From CAYLJJ01 sp964384025 (lineage in GTDB: Bacteria > Myxococcota_A > Bradymonadia > UBA7976 > UBA1532), in NCBI GenBank assembly GCA_964384025.1, contig CAYLJJ010000005.1:1-64000 (forward strand): a stretch of 64,000 nt of DNA, written 5' to 3'. The translations under genes were made by a program, and so were the position numbers. Each line of letters opens with the position of its first letter. Position 1 is the first letter of the stretch. The notes beneath the pieces were generated by a model. It had not been told where the DNA came from. It searched no databases and saw nothing but the letters and a program-made list of their open reading frames with translations. Shown piece after piece: positions 26,342-35,261 of this stretch.

Positions 26342-27834
26342 TCGCGGTGGAGGACCGCTCTGAGGATCAAGGCATCTCGGATCTCTCGTTGGAGGCTCGC
26401 CGCCTCGGATCTACTCATGCCGCTCTGAGAGCCCTGCTGTTTCTTCTGGCCCCAGAGCGCACGGTGAAGACCATGAGCTAAGGCTGCGCGCCCCCCCGAT
26501 TGGCGACCCGCAGCTTCTACAGCGGCGGCCAAGACCAAGCGTGGAGGAGCCTTGATGCTCTGGCTGTCTTGGAGGGTCTTGGCGTTCTTCTCTACCTGGC
26601 TCCAAACTCCAGGGCTGAGATTCAGACCGTGGATGGCGCTGAGGGGATAACCCCCAATACCCTGAAAACCCTCACCCATAAGCAGCTCAGCGATCTGGTC
26701 CATTTGCTGAAGCAGGAAGTTCTTCTCTATGGGAACATCCTGGCCAAAGAGGCTGGGCAGGATGATATGCGCAGGGTCTCCATGGAGGGTCTCCCAGCGT
26801 TTTAGGATCTCAGCGCTGGGACCCTTAAAGCCCATACGACCCAGAACCCGCACCAGATAGCGAATCCGTAGCTCTGGGGCGGGGTGTTCAGCCACATAAT
26901 GCCCATCAGCGCGCTGCCATTCAGGGTCCTCCTCCTCAGAGAAGGCTTGGATCGCCCCCCTGAGAGCGGCGGGACCCAAGAGCATAGCGCCCAGGGTGTC
27001 AGCCGCGATCTCCGGGAGCCAGCGCTCTAAGATCGCGGCCATATCCAAGACCACCTGCTGTCCCTGAAGGCGCGGCAGCCAGGGCTGCCCTCCCGAAGGC
27101 GGGAGTCCCCCAAGGATCGCCTGTTTGAAGCTGGGGATCTGTAGGCTCAGCAGGTGGCCAATCTCATGGGCCATAGCAGGCCACCAGAGCAGATCCTCAG
27201 TGAAATCGTCTGGAACAAAAAGCAACGGATGTCCAGGGAGGAGCCCCATTAACACCGCCTGATGCTCAGGCTCAACTGGGCCACAGATGGGCTGTAATCG
27301 AGGGAAGTCAAAGCCCCGGCTTAATGCAAAGCGCCGGATGGGGTTGATCATATCCTCAGCGATATGCTCAGCGTCGTTGATCAGTTGAGAGAGTCGAGGA
27401 TCTCGATGGAACTGGCTGAGCTGCTCTAAGGCTCCGATCCGAGCCAAGGCCAACGGCAAAGCTTCCCAGACACTCTCAGGGAGAGAGAAGATCTCTTCAG
27501 GGTTACTCTCCGCACGGGAGAGGAGCCTGAGGCTCTGACTGATCTCTTCCAGGGTGGGGCGATGGAGAGCTTGGCGTATGGTTAAACCTGGACCTTTGAG
27601 TCCTGCCAACTGCCGTTCTAGAGCTTGGCCGCGAAGCTGAGCCTCCCTAAGCCCCTCTTGGTGTCTCTTGAGATACTCGCCCAGATCCTGCTCTTGGAGT
27701 TGAGTTGGAGACACGCTGAGGCTCTGAATATCGCCCCCTGCCTGAAGCTCTTGCTGTGCCTTGTTGGCCTGAACAACCCGCTTAACGATAAACTGGATCA
27801 CCAAAATCGCGATGATGATATAGATGTTCTCCAT
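26338..27834 (-). CDS. Membrane-anchored zinc metallopeptidase
   Basis: The N-terminus MENIYIIIAILVIQFIVKRVV is a single membrane anchor, followed by a helical region (residues 35-120). His223-Glu224-x-x-His227 in AMAHEIGHLLSL is a zinc-binding HExxH motif. Glu275 in LPEIAADTLGAMLLGP provides the likely third ligand, as in M48-like or related gluzincin peptidases. The C-terminal 200 residues are helical with no further motif recognised. It is not a close match to HtpX or FtsH. It lies between floA/the 55-residue ORF and lptE, overlapping the first by one base (TAATG) and lptE by four. This suggests an envelope quality-control role, which is inference. The catalytic residues appear intact. Confidence 0.83.
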   Translation of the reverse strand: MENIYIIIAILVIQFIVKRVVQANKAQQELQAGGDIQSLSVSPTQLQEQDLGEYLKRHQEGLREAQLRGQALERQLAGLKGPGLTIRQALHRPTLEEISQSLRLLSRAESNPEEIFSLPESVWEALPLALARIGALEQLSQFHRDPRLSQLINDAEHIAEDMINPIRRFALSRGFDFPRLQPICGPVEPEHQAVLMGLLPGHPLLFVPDDFTEDLLWWPAMAHEIGHLLSLQIPSFKQAILGGLPPSGGQPWLPRLQGQQVVLDMAAILERWLPEIAADTLGAMLLGPAALRGAIQAFSEEEDPEWQRADGHYVAEHPAPELRIRYLVRVLGRMGFKGPSAEILKRWETLHGDPAHIILPSLFGQDVPIEKNFLLQQMDQIAELLMGEGFQGIGGYPLSAIHGLNLSPGVWSQVEKNAKTLQDSQSIKAPPRLVLAAAVEAAGRQSGGRAALAHGLHRALWGQKKQQGSQSGMSRSEAASLQREIRDALILRAVLHRE

Positions 27835-28001
27835 TATCGCGGTCCCGGTTTGGGTGGAGCAGGTGGGCGGGGTTGAGCCCTTGGTTTTGCGGGGCTCGGC
27901 GGAGGCCTGAGTCCCCCAGGGCGACCCAGGATCTCAGCCAGGATAAAGCGACGGATCCATCCCGGTGTCCTGGGGTTCAAACGGAAAGGATCGCGCTTCA
28001 T
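27834..28001 (-). CDS. 55-residue basic, Pro-rich small protein
   Basis: This small gene was found by operon context. ATG 28001 lies three bases after the floA stop, and its TAA overlaps the ATG of the metallopeptidase gene (TAATG at 27832-27836), which would couple their translation. The product starts MKRDPFRLNPRTPGWIRRFI and ends in an Arg/Pro tail (P-P-P-S-P-A-K-P-R-A-Q-P-R-P-P). It has a short amphipathic helix in the middle (WIRRFILAEILG) that might contact membranes. In Bacillus a small gene (yqfB) also follows the floA homologue, but I see no sequence support for homology. Real by position and coupling; function unknown. Confidence 0.68.
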   Translation of the reverse strand: MKRDPFRLNPRTPGWIRRFILAEILGRPGGLRPPPSPAKPRAQPRPPAPPKPGPR

Positions 28002-28004
28002 CGC

Positions 28005-28976
28005 TCAGCCCTCCTCGCTGGCCTGAGCGATCTCCTTGCGCATGCGGGTATCCGCCTCGACATTCTTGATCTGGAGATAGTCCATATAACCAACGTGACC
28101 CTCTCGGAGCGCCTGAGCCAGGGCCTTGGGGACCTCAGCCTGGGCCTCAGCGACCTTGGCCAGCGCCTCCTGATAGCGGGACTTGTTCTCCTGTTCCTCA
28201 GCGACCGCCATAGCGCGGCGACCCTCCGCCTCTGCCTGAGCGATGTTCTTATCTGCTTCAGCTTGGTCCATCTGCAGCTTGGCGCCGATGTTCTCACCTA
28301 CATCAACATCAGCGATATCGATGGAGAGGATCTCATAAGCGGTGCCTGAGTCCAGGCCCTTGGTGCCCACGGTCTTAGAGATGAGATCAGGGTTCTCCAG
28401 CACCTTCTTATGGCTGGAAGCTGAGCCGATGGTGGTGACGATACCCTCACCGACGCGAGCCAAAATGGTCTCTTCCCCTGCACCACCGACGAGGCGCTTG
28501 ATGTTGGCTCGAAGGGTGATGCGGCTGACCACGAGGAGCTGGATCCCATCCGAGGCCACCGCAGCGACCTTAGGGGTCTGGATCACCCGAGGGTTGACCG
28601 ACATCTTTACTGCATCGAGGACATCACGGCCCGCTAGATCGATCGCCTTGGCCTCATTGAAGCTCAGCTCAATGCGAGCCTGATGAGCGGAGATGAGCGC
28701 ATAAACCACACGCTCGACATTGCCCCCCGCCAGATAGTGAGCCTCAAGCTCATCTACGGAGATATCCAGCCCCGCCTTGACAGCGCTGATGCGAGGGTTG
28801 ACCACGATGGGTGGAGGGACCCGTCGTAGCCGCATCCCAATGAGCTGAATGAGGCTCACCCGAGCCCCTGAGGAAGCGGCGGCGATCCAGAGCCCAAGAG
28901 GGACAAAGTAGAAGAACATCATCACAGCGAAGAGGCCCGCAGCCCCCATAACCAACAACATGACAGAATCAGGCAA
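28005..28976 (-). CDS. floA: FloA, flotillin-like membrane microdomain protein
   Basis: The start is TTG at 28976, five bases after GGGAGG; no in-frame ATG fits the ribosome-binding site as well. The product (323 residues) has an N-terminal membrane hairpin ([21 protein letters not shown]), the [13 protein letters not shown] family signature, an SPFH region with KMSVNPRVI, and a C-terminal coiled coil rich in Glu-Ala repeats ([20 protein letters not shown]). FloA organises lipid-raft-like membrane domains. It follows nfeD with an eight-base overlap, the conserved YqeZ-YqfA pairing. The downstream 55-residue ORF, metallopeptidase, lptE and holA appear to be in the same transcript. Confidence 0.95.
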   Translation of the reverse strand: MPDSVMLLVMGAAGLFAVMMFFYFVPLGLWIAAASSGARVSLIQLIGMRLRRVPPPIVVNPRISAVKAGLDISVDELEAHYLAGGNVERVVYALISAHQARIELSFNEAKAIDLAGRDVLDAVKMSVNPRVIQTPKVAAVASDGIQLLVVSRITLRANIKRLVGGAGEETILARVGEGIVTTIGSASSHKKVLENPDLISKTVGTKGLDSGTAYEILSIDIADVDVGENIGAKLQMDQAEADKNIAQAEAEGRRAMAVAEEQENKSRYQEALAKVAEAQAEVPKALAQALREGHVGYMDYLQIKNVEADTRMRKEIAQASEEG

Positions 28977-30474
28977 TCTCGCCTCCCTTTTCGGTGTTTA
29001 TCTCAACGACAACACGGAAACCCTCCACTTCGATCACTCGAATGGGGGTCCCCGCATCGATATAGTCTCCTCGGCTCACCGCGTCCAGTAGCTCTCCCTC
29101 AACGAGAATCTTGCCCGCCATACGGAGATCGGTCTTGGCAATCCCCTCCTTCCCCAGGTAGCGCAGCTCAGGATCAGGCTCTGGCTCTGAGTCGGGCTCT
29201 TGAGACCGGGCGCGTCGCACTTCCAGGGTCTTACTGAGAAAGAGGCCCTGAGCGAGAGGCATCCTGGGCAGCACCTGCACCGCAGCGATCATCAAAAGGG
29301 TGGTAGCGGTCAGAGAGATCATCACTGTGCCCAGAGAGCCTGAGATCATACCCAGGTTCCAGGCAGTGGAGATGGGCAGATCGATCATCGCCATCACCAA
29401 GCTGCTGACGATCATGATGATCCCCGCGATCCCAGCTATGCCGAAGCCGGGGATGATGAAGATCTCCGCTCCCAAGGCGAGTATGCCCGCTCCAAAGAGC
29501 AGGACCTCTCCCCAGCCCGCCAGTTCCACCACCATATGTCCCCCAAAGAAGAGGCTTAGGCAGAGGAGGCCCAGGGCGCCCGCGAAGCCTACGCCCGGGG
29601 TGTACAGCTCGATGAGCAGACCCAGCATTCCCAGAGACATCAGGAGCCCACTCACCACCGGATCGGTGAAGAAGCGTGCTAAGCGCTCAGCCCAATTGGT
29701 CGCTGGATGAATCACCTCTGCATGTTCAAGGCGCATCCGAGAGAGCAGCTCTGTGAGGGTATTGGCCTCAGCGTTAGCGAGACCCAACTGTAAGGCAAGC
29801 TCTGTGGTGACGGTGAGCAGCTTCCCCTTCTTGGTCACTCCAGTGATGGCGACATCAGCATCGACCATCGCCTCAGCCAACAGACCATCCCGATCCTTAG
29901 CCTGCGCGGTGGCTGCCATCTCAGCGCGCATATAGCTGACCGTCTTCTCCCCGACCGACTTGGCTTCACCTCCCTGCATCTGTATAGGGGTTGCTGCTCC
30001 CATACTGGCTCCTGGAGTAAAGACGATATAGTCTGCTGCTAGGCTGATGAGGGCACCTGCGCTGATGGCGCGGCGGTTGACGAAGGCCACTACAGGGAGC
30101 TGAGTTTCTAAAAGCGCGTCACGGATCTTGACCGCAGCGTCCACACGACCACCAAAGGTATCGACGTTTAAAATCAGTACCGCCGCCCCTTGAGCCTCAT
30201 TGATGCTGCGCTTAATAAAGGGAGCCAAGCCCAGATCGATGGTTCCCTGGATGGGGATCACCACTGCACGAAGCCCTCGTCCTCCATCATCGGAGAGGCT
30301 GGGGAGAGAGGGGGCCGCTCGGGCGGCGTAGGGCAGGGAGTCAGCCGTCTCAGCTTTCTCCTCGCTCTCTTTGGCTTTCTGCTCTGTCGCTTTAGATTTA
30401 GACTCCTCCGCCCCTGCCAAACTACAGGAGAGGGAGAGCCAGAAGAACAGTGAAATAGAACGCAATCTCAGCAA
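28969..30474 (-). CDS. nfeD: NfeD-type membrane serine protease (ClpP class)
   Basis: The frame has no early ATG. TTG at 30474, seven bases after GGGGG, gives a good signal sequence ([21 protein letters not shown]); a TTG at 30546 would add 24 residues that do not suit a signal. After a Lys/Glu-rich linker comes the ClpP-like protease domain with the serine in [17 protein letters not shown] and the lysine in [13 protein letters not shown]. Four or five membrane helices follow (for example [15 protein letters not shown], and the Gly/Ile-rich [15 protein letters not shown]). The protein ends in the NfeD OB-fold domain ([20 protein letters not shown]). It acts with flotillin in membrane quality control. 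It is the first gene of the operon. Confidence 0.92.
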   Translation of the reverse strand: MLRLRSISLFFWLSLSCSLAGAEESKSKATEQKAKESEEKAETADSLPYAARAAPSLPSLSDDGGRGLRAVVIPIQGTIDLGLAPFIKRSINEAQGAAVLILNVDTFGGRVDAAVKIRDALLETQLPVVAFVNRRAISAGALISLAADYIVFTPGASMGAATPIQMQGGEAKSVGEKTVSYMRAEMAATAQAKDRDGLLAEAMVDADVAITGVTKKGKLLTVTTELALQLGLANAEANTLTELLSRMRLEHAEVIHPATNWAERLARFFTDPVVSGLLMSLGMLGLLIELYTPGVGFAGALGLLCLSLFFGGHMVVELAGWGEVLLFGAGILALGAEIFIIPGFGIAGIAGIIMIVSSLVMAMIDLPISTAWNLGMISGSLGTVMISLTATTLLMIAAVQVLPRMPLAQGLFLSKTLEVRRARSQEPDSEPEPDPELRYLGKEGIAKTDLRMAGKILVEGELLDAVSRGDYIDAGTPIRVIEVEGFRVVVEINTEKGGEIA

Positions 30475-30563
30475 AGCGCGTACCCCCAGAGCGCATACTC
30501 TGCCTTGTGTTTCCCCAAAAGAGAAGTGACTCTTCGGAGAATCCAAGTCACCCGGAGAGAGCT

Positions 30564-31574
30564 ATGCTTAAGTCCATCCATGAGGAGCACAGTCGAGCGC
30601 TTGTTGGGCTCCTATTTGACTTCCTCCTCAGTCGCCCTTTGAGCCAACTCCTTCCCCCTGAAGAGCTGCTCACCGACCTAGAGCAGGCTCTTGAGCCTGA
30701 GGCCCTCCAAGGGCTACTCAAAGAGCGTCTCCCTGGAATCTTAGAGCGCTCTGCTGATCGCTTGGAGGCGCGAGGCGAGTGTATCAAAGATGGTCTGCCC
30801 CCAGAGTGGGTTCAGGAAGCTCAAGCCTGGGCTTGGGCACCAGTAAAGATCAACCAAATCTGGATCAACGAGATCATTCAACAGGAGGCCACCCGCCATC
30901 TGCTTCAAAGCATCATCGAAGAGAGCCTAGAGCGCTTTCTTCAGCTCTTTAAGAGTGGCACTCCCTTAGGCCGAGTGGGGCGCTTCGCCTCAGGGTTTCG
31001 AGCTAAGGGTCTGTTTGGAGGACTCAGCGATCAGATCGAGGCCCAGCTTGGCCGCAGCGTAAAAAGCTTTATCGAGGGCTCTTTAAGCCTCCTTTTGGAG
31101 CGCTTGGCTAAGATCATCAGCAGCCAAGAGAGCGCTCAGCTCTTGGGGAGATCTCGAGGAGCTGCTGTTGAGGCTCTCTTGGAAATGGAGTGGAGCGAGC
31201 TTCTACGAGCACAACACCTTGAGGAGTTGGTGCTCTCCTGGCCCGACCTCCTAATCCATAATCTTCAAAGGGAGGAGGTCGTAGCGGATCTACGAGAAGA
31301 GCTAAAGCTTTGGATTCAAGAGGAGGGTCAGAAGAGCTTGGGAGAATGTCTAGGAGAGGAGAAACGATCTGCGCTTCGAAGGAGAGCAACTGAGTTCTTG
31401 GCGCCCCTGGCCCTGGAGTTTTGGAGCAGCCCAGAGTTTCAACGCTGGTTATCGAGCCTAAGCTCTGAGCAACCCGCCGAGGATCTGAAGATCATTGAAG
31501 CACCCGAATCACCGGTTTCTTCCCAGTCAGTCCCTCCGGTTTCTCTTTCAGCTGATCCTGGGTTGAAGTCTTGA
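30564..31574 (+). CDS. Helical cytosolic protein of unknown function
   Basis: ATG 30564 (GGAGAG five bases before) gives 336 residues; earlier non-ATG starts run into the divergent nfeD promoter. The sequence is almost entirely amphipathic helix, rich in Leu, Glu and Ser, with repeated units of about 40 residues. Examples are LLFDFLLSRPLSQLLPPEELL, LLQSIIEESLERFLQLFKSG and LLLERLAKIISSQESAQLLG. This loosely recalls DUF445-type proteins but lacks their membrane helices. The C-terminal 35 residues are Ser/Pro-rich. Its 3' end overlaps, antisense, the last 83 bases of the Ser/Thr kinase gene. No function proposed. Confidence 0.75.
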   Translation: MLKSIHEEHSRALVGLLFDFLLSRPLSQLLPPEELLTDLEQALEPEALQGLLKERLPGILERSADRLEARGECIKDGLPPEWVQEAQAWAWAPVKINQIWINEIIQQEATRHLLQSIIEESLERFLQLFKSGTPLGRVGRFASGFRAKGLFGGLSDQIEAQLGRSVKSFIEGSLSLLLERLAKIISSQESAQLLGRSRGAAVEALLEMEWSELLRAQHLEELVLSWPDLLIHNLQREEVVADLREELKLWIQEEGQKSLGECLGEEKRSALRRRATEFLAPLALEFWSSPEFQRWLSSLSSEQPAEDLKIIEAPESPVSSQSVPPVSLSADPGLKS

Positions 31575-33792
31575 GCGTGCGAACCTCCTCCCCCAAAACC
31601 CTCAACTTGACCTTATCCCTCTTCTCTTCAGCGACCCTCTTCTCTTCAGCGACCCTCTTCTCTTCAGCGACCCTCTTCTCTTCAGCTGCCCTCTTTCTTG
31701 CCATGTAACGCTCCTCCTCCAGCTTTTGGGCGCGCGCTCTCCTCCTTCTCCTCTTCTGTACCTCCGCTCGTCTTCTCTTCTCTTCAGCAGCCCTTGAGAT
31801 CGTCAAGGGGCTTCCCAAGTCTGGAGCAGCTGAGGCTTCATCTGTGGATGAAGTATCTGGAGTTGGAGGAGTAGCCTCCTTTGGAGAAACTTCAGCGTCT
31901 TTAGAGAGCACAGCCTTCAAGGCATCAGGGTTTGAGCGCTTGGGGCTGAAGCGCAGATCGTACTCTAAGCTTCGGCCGCTCAGATCGACCAAGTTCAGAT
32001 TCAAGTGTTCCTCCTCGTAACCCTCCTGACGAAAGCTGAGGCTTTGGTCTTTGGCCTTCAGGGCGATGAGCAAAGGAGTGCGACCCAAAAACTGCGTTCC
32101 TGAATATACCTTCGCACCGGGGGGCTCGCTCCGCAGCGTGACTGCTACAGAATCGCTCTGGCTGTGCTGCTCTGAGTTCCGCATAGGAGGGTAAAAGCGA
32201 TCAGCAAAGAGCCAAGCTGAAGCACCTAAAAAAGATAGAATCACCAGGGAGATGAGCAGCCCAGAGTGCTTCTGTTTTTGAGGGGGCATGAGTATAAGTG
32301 AGGGACTCACGGCCAGAGATGAACTCGTGCTGTCCTCATCCAACCAACCCTCGGCCCTGCGTATCGCCTTGAGGGCCGCGCGCATCTCTGCTGCGCTGCT
32401 AAAGCGCTCCGCAGGGTTCTTGGCTAGTGACCGTCGAACCAGATTCTCCAAGGTCTCGGGGATCTGAACAGAGGGGCGTAAATCGCTGAAATAGGGGACG
32501 TTCTCGTTGAGATGCGCTCGAAAGAGTCCGTGGGTCTCTTTGTTGTTAAAGGGAGTACGACCCATTAACATACGGTAGAGGATCACGCCAACCGCGTAGA
32601 TGTCTGTTCGCTGATCCACCTGCCCCATGACGATCTGCTCTGGGGCCATATAGCGAGGGGTCCCGCAGATCTGTCGATGCTCAGTAACATCTCGACCTAG
32701 GCGGTCGGCGAACTCCTCCTCTGCTCCTGCGATAAACTTGGCGATCCCAAAATCAAGGATCTTCACAAAGTCATTGTCATCGTTGCGGGTGGTGAGGAAG
32801 AGGTTTCCTGGCTTGAGATCTCGATGGACGATCTGGCGAGCGTGAGCATGCTCTAAACCCCTGAGTACCTGATCTACAATGTGAAGGCTGCGATCAACTC
32901 GCAGCCAGGGAACTGAGCGCAGCAGCTCATGTAGACTGCGACCATCCAGATACTCCATCGCCAAGAAGAGGCGACCATCCTCCTCTACACCATAATCGTG
33001 GATAACGGTGATATTGGAGTGGTTGAGATTGCTGGCGATACGCGCTCCACGGGCGAAGCGCTCCGCCGAGGAGGCGTCGGTCTTGGGCAGAAGCTTGAGG
33101 GCCACGGGACGCTCTGTGGATCTCTGCCAAGACTTCCAGACTGTTCCCCCCATCCCTCCCACACCAATCAGCTCGTGGATCTCATAACGATTCGCGACAA
33201 CCTGCCCCGTTAAATCCTCCTCAAGTTGTCGATGATCATGAGTACAGCGTGTGTATTTGTGTGAAAAACGAGAGTGGCAACGAGGGCAGATCTTGGGAGA
33301 TTTTGAGCACCTAGACTTAGGGAGAGGAGGGGGTGTAGAGGCTTCACTTTTCCAAAGAGTTTCGGGTGGAGGTGTCTCTAAAAGCTTATTGAGTTCAGAA
33401 GGTTCTGGTGGCTCAGGCAGCTCTGGAACCTCAAGGGGGCCAAGAAGCTTGACTGAATCTGAAGACTCTTCCGAGAAGAGGACTGAAGCGCCTGAAGATT
33501 TGAGAGAGAGCTTGGGGAGTCCAGAGACTGAGGATCTGGAGATGAGGCGCATCTGAAGAGAACTGATCGCCTGAACTCCTCCCGTTTGGAGACATTCACA
33601 GATTTTTTGATGGTGCGCCTCAAAGGCCTTGAACTCCTCTTCCGCCTTGAGGCGATTCTCAAGGCAGGCGATCTCCTCTCCCTCCTCCAGCAACCGAGTT
33701 TGAACCCAAACCTCTGACTCTGAGCGCTTAATTTTGCTCTTGACCTCACAGCTGCGACCCTCAAAGTCAACCCGATCTGAGCGTTCCATCAA
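31492..33792 (-). CDS. Transmembrane Ser/Thr protein kinase with zinc ribbon and PEGA domain
   Basis: The product has 766 residues. The N-terminal 150 contain a hydrophilic helical region and Pro/Glu linkers. A zinc ribbon follows (Cys169, Cys172, Cys183, His185/His187). The kinase domain (about 200-470) is complete: Gly loop GVGGMGGTV at 210-218, Lys233 in PVALK, HRDLKPGN at 323-330, DFG at 347-349, APE at 383-385. A membrane helix spans 511-530. A PEGA domain (about 548-600, LRSEPPGAKVY and LGRTPL) and a basic Ala/Glu/Lys/Arg tail with AEEKRV repeats lie on the far side. Its ATG overlaps the stop of the substrate-binding-protein gene by four bases. A sensor kinase paired with that binding protein is inferred. 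Active-site residues are intact. Confidence 0.94.
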   Translation of the reverse strand: MMERSDRVDFEGRSCEVKSKIKRSESEVWVQTRLLEEGEEIACLENRLKAEEEFKAFEAHHQKICECLQTGGVQAISSLQMRLISRSSVSGLPKLSLKSSGASVLFSEESSDSVKLLGPLEVPELPEPPEPSELNKLLETPPPETLWKSEASTPPPLPKSRCSKSPKICPRCHSRFSHKYTRCTHDHRQLEEDLTGQVVANRYEIHELIGVGGMGGTVWKSWQRSTERPVALKLLPKTDASSAERFARGARIASNLNHSNITVIHDYGVEEDGRLFLAMEYLDGRSLHELLRSVPWLRVDRSLHIVDQVLRGLEHAHARQIVHRDLKPGNLFLTTRNDDNDFVKILDFGIAKFIAGAEEEFADRLGRDVTEHRQICGTPRYMAPEQIVMGQVDQRTDIYAVGVILYRMLMGRTPFNNKETHGLFRAHLNENVPYFSDLRPSVQIPETLENLVRRSLAKNPAERFSSAAEMRAALKAIRRAEGWLDEDSTSSSLAVSPSLILMPPQKQKHSGLLISLVILSFLGASAWLFADRFYPPMRNSEQHSQSDSVAVTLRSEPPGAKVYSGTQFLGRTPLLIALKAKDQSLSFRQEGYEEEHLNLNLVDLSGRSLEYDLRFSPKRSNPDALKAVLSKDAEVSPKEATPPTPDTSSTDEASAAPDLGSPLTISRAAEEKRRRAEVQKRRRRRARAQKLEEERYMARKRAAEEKRVAEEKRVAEEKRVAEEKRDKVKLRVLGEEVRTLKTSTQDQLKEKPEGLTGKKPVIRVLQ
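31619..31690. repeat. 18-bp tandem repeat in the kinase tail
   Basis: Three identical 18-base units (31619-31636, 31637-31654, 31655-31672) and a fourth with changes at its end encode Ala-Glu-Glu-Lys-Arg-Val repeats in the charged C-terminal tail of the kinase. Copy-number change would keep the frame. The exact identity of the units implies recent duplication. Confidence 0.9.
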
Positions 33793-35261
33793 TCTGTCCC
33801 CGCGTCAGGAGCACCTTCTATCCCCGCGTCAGGAGCACCTTCTATCTTTGGGGGGGTATATTCCCCTGCTGAGTTGTAGAGTATCCCATAGCTTTCGATG
33901 CTTCCCTTCTCTCTGTTGATATACCAAGCTTCGATATCTCCAGGCGCTTCGCCCAGCTCAGGATCAAAATCCAAGCTCCCTGAAGCTCCCTCGATGTTAA
34001 GCTGCTTTCCCTGTTTGAGAGTTTGGATGACAGCGTTGAAATCGATGAAACCTACTTCAAAGCGCTGTCCTCCAACCAGGAGCTTGAGCTTTTCAGTGAT
34101 CAGCGCTCCCTGGGGAGGTTGCTCTGGAGAGAGCGCCCCCAGGGCATAAGCCAGGAGATAACAAGCGTCGTAGGTCTGGGCGGTAAAGACACTGGGCTCC
34201 TCTCCGTAACGGCTACGGAATAGACGCTCGAAGCGCTGGTAGATCTGCCCCTCTGGAGAAGCTGGAGAGGTCCCAAAGAGCCGATCCAGCATCTGCTCAT
34301 CTTCAATCTCTAAGAGAGTGTTGTCTTTTAGGCCGTCGGGGACGATAAAGCGCTGTAGCTTCTCGTGAGCCATCTCCATAAAATCTTTGCCATCCTGTAG
34401 GAGGCCGATCAACACAACCACCTCAGGAGTAAAACCTTGAACCTCAGCAAAGATCTCCGACTGCTCATTCCGCCGTGCAGCCTCTTGCTCAACGGAGTAG
34501 CTGCGGGAGATGTAGCGCTCCTCGCTGCAGCGTTCCTCCTGACAATAGGAGGCTTCAATGGCAGCTCGAAGGCCGTTGCCATAGGCATCATCTCGGTTGA
34601 CTACAGCCAATTTTTGGATCTTTAGATGTTGTAGGTGTGCAGAGATGGCCGCCCCCTGGAAGGTGTCGGGAGGCACAGTGCGCCAAAGGAGTCCATCATC
34701 AGGGAGCGCTGTTAGGCTGGGAGAGGTTGCCGAGGGGGTGATCAAGAGAACTCCAGCCTCTTTAAAGACCTCATTAAAGGCGCGGATGGAGTTCCCGCTG
34801 GTTGCGGGGCCGATGATGGCGGGGACATGAGCCTCATTGATGAGCTGTCGCGCTACTTCCACGGCGATCTCTCCATCTGTTCCCGAGTCACAGGAGAGAA
34901 TTCCTAGAGGGCGGGAATTGATCCCCCCAGCTTGATTGATCTCATCTATGGCCAGATAGATTGCGTTCTCCATCGGAGGTCCAACTTTATCTAGATCTCC
35001 AGAGACAGGGAGAATGCTACCCAAGAGATAGCCTTGTTCCAGATCAAAGTCTGGGGGATAGAGACGGTGGCAGTGTCCCTTGAGCAGCTCCTCTGCACCG
35101 CTGGCAGCCACACAGAGCTGCTCTTCACAGTGGAGATTCCAGGCTTTGGAGCTACAATCTTGATCATGTTGACACTCCTCTCCAAAGTCCAGAGAGAGAG
35201 AGCAGGCGCCGAAGAGCAGCACCGAGAGCAGCGCCAGAGGCGATTTAAGGGGGTGTTTCAA
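33789..35261 (-). CDS. Orphan periplasmic substrate-binding lipoprotein (Leu/Ile/Val type)
   Basis: This is a lipoprotein signal (LALLSVLLFGAC), a small Cys-rich segment (ECQHDQDCSSKAWNLHCEE), then a full type-1 periplasmic binding fold of the branched-chain amino acid family. Its marks are G-S-I-L-P-V-S-G-D-L-D at the first strand, A-I-Y-L-A-I-D-E-I-N-Q-A-G-G-I, the A-I-I-G-P-A-T-S-G hinge loop, and F-T-A-Q-T-Y-D-A-C-Y-L-L-A-Y-A near the end. No permease or ATPase genes accompany it. It overlaps the TPR membrane gene and the kinase gene by four bases each, so it may sense a ligand for the kinase rather than feed a transporter. The C-terminus ends in two copies of the unit EGAPDAGI or EGAPDAGT. 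Confidence 0.9.
   Translation of the reverse strand: MKHPLKSPLALLSVLLFGACSLSLDFGEECQHDQDCSSKAWNLHCEEQLCVAASGAEELLKGHCHRLYPPDFDLEQGYLLGSILPVSGDLDKVGPPMENAIYLAIDEINQAGGINSRPLGILSCDSGTDGEIAVEVARQLINEAHVPAIIGPATSGNSIRAFNEVFKEAGVLLITPSATSPSLTALPDDGLLWRTVPPDTFQGAAISAHLQHLKIQKLAVVNRDDAYGNGLRAAIEASYCQEERCSEERYISRSYSVEQEAARRNEQSEIFAEVQGFTPEVVVLIGLLQDGKDFMEMAHEKLQRFIVPDGLKDNTLLEIEDEQMLDRLFGTSPASPEGQIYQRFERLFRSRYGEEPSVFTAQTYDACYLLAYALGALSPEQPPQGALITEKLKLLVGGQRFEVGFIDFNAVIQTLKQGKQLNIEGASGSLDFDPELGEAPGDIEAWYINREKGSIESYGILYNSAGEYTPPKIEGAPDAGIEGAPDAGTD
33797..33844. repeat. 24-bp direct repeat, two copies, at the gene end
   Basis: Two identical 24-base units (33797-33820 and 33821-33844) encode the EGAPDAGI-like tail of the substrate-binding lipoprotein, next to its stop codon and the overlapping kinase start. 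An exact duplication at this spot lengthens the tail without disturbing the overlap. Confidence 0.9.

Noticed and set aside
33789..35261. Substrate-binding protein as part of an ABC transporter operon
   Set aside because: No permease or ATPase gene occurs in the window, and it is locked to a kinase gene by a 4-base overlap.
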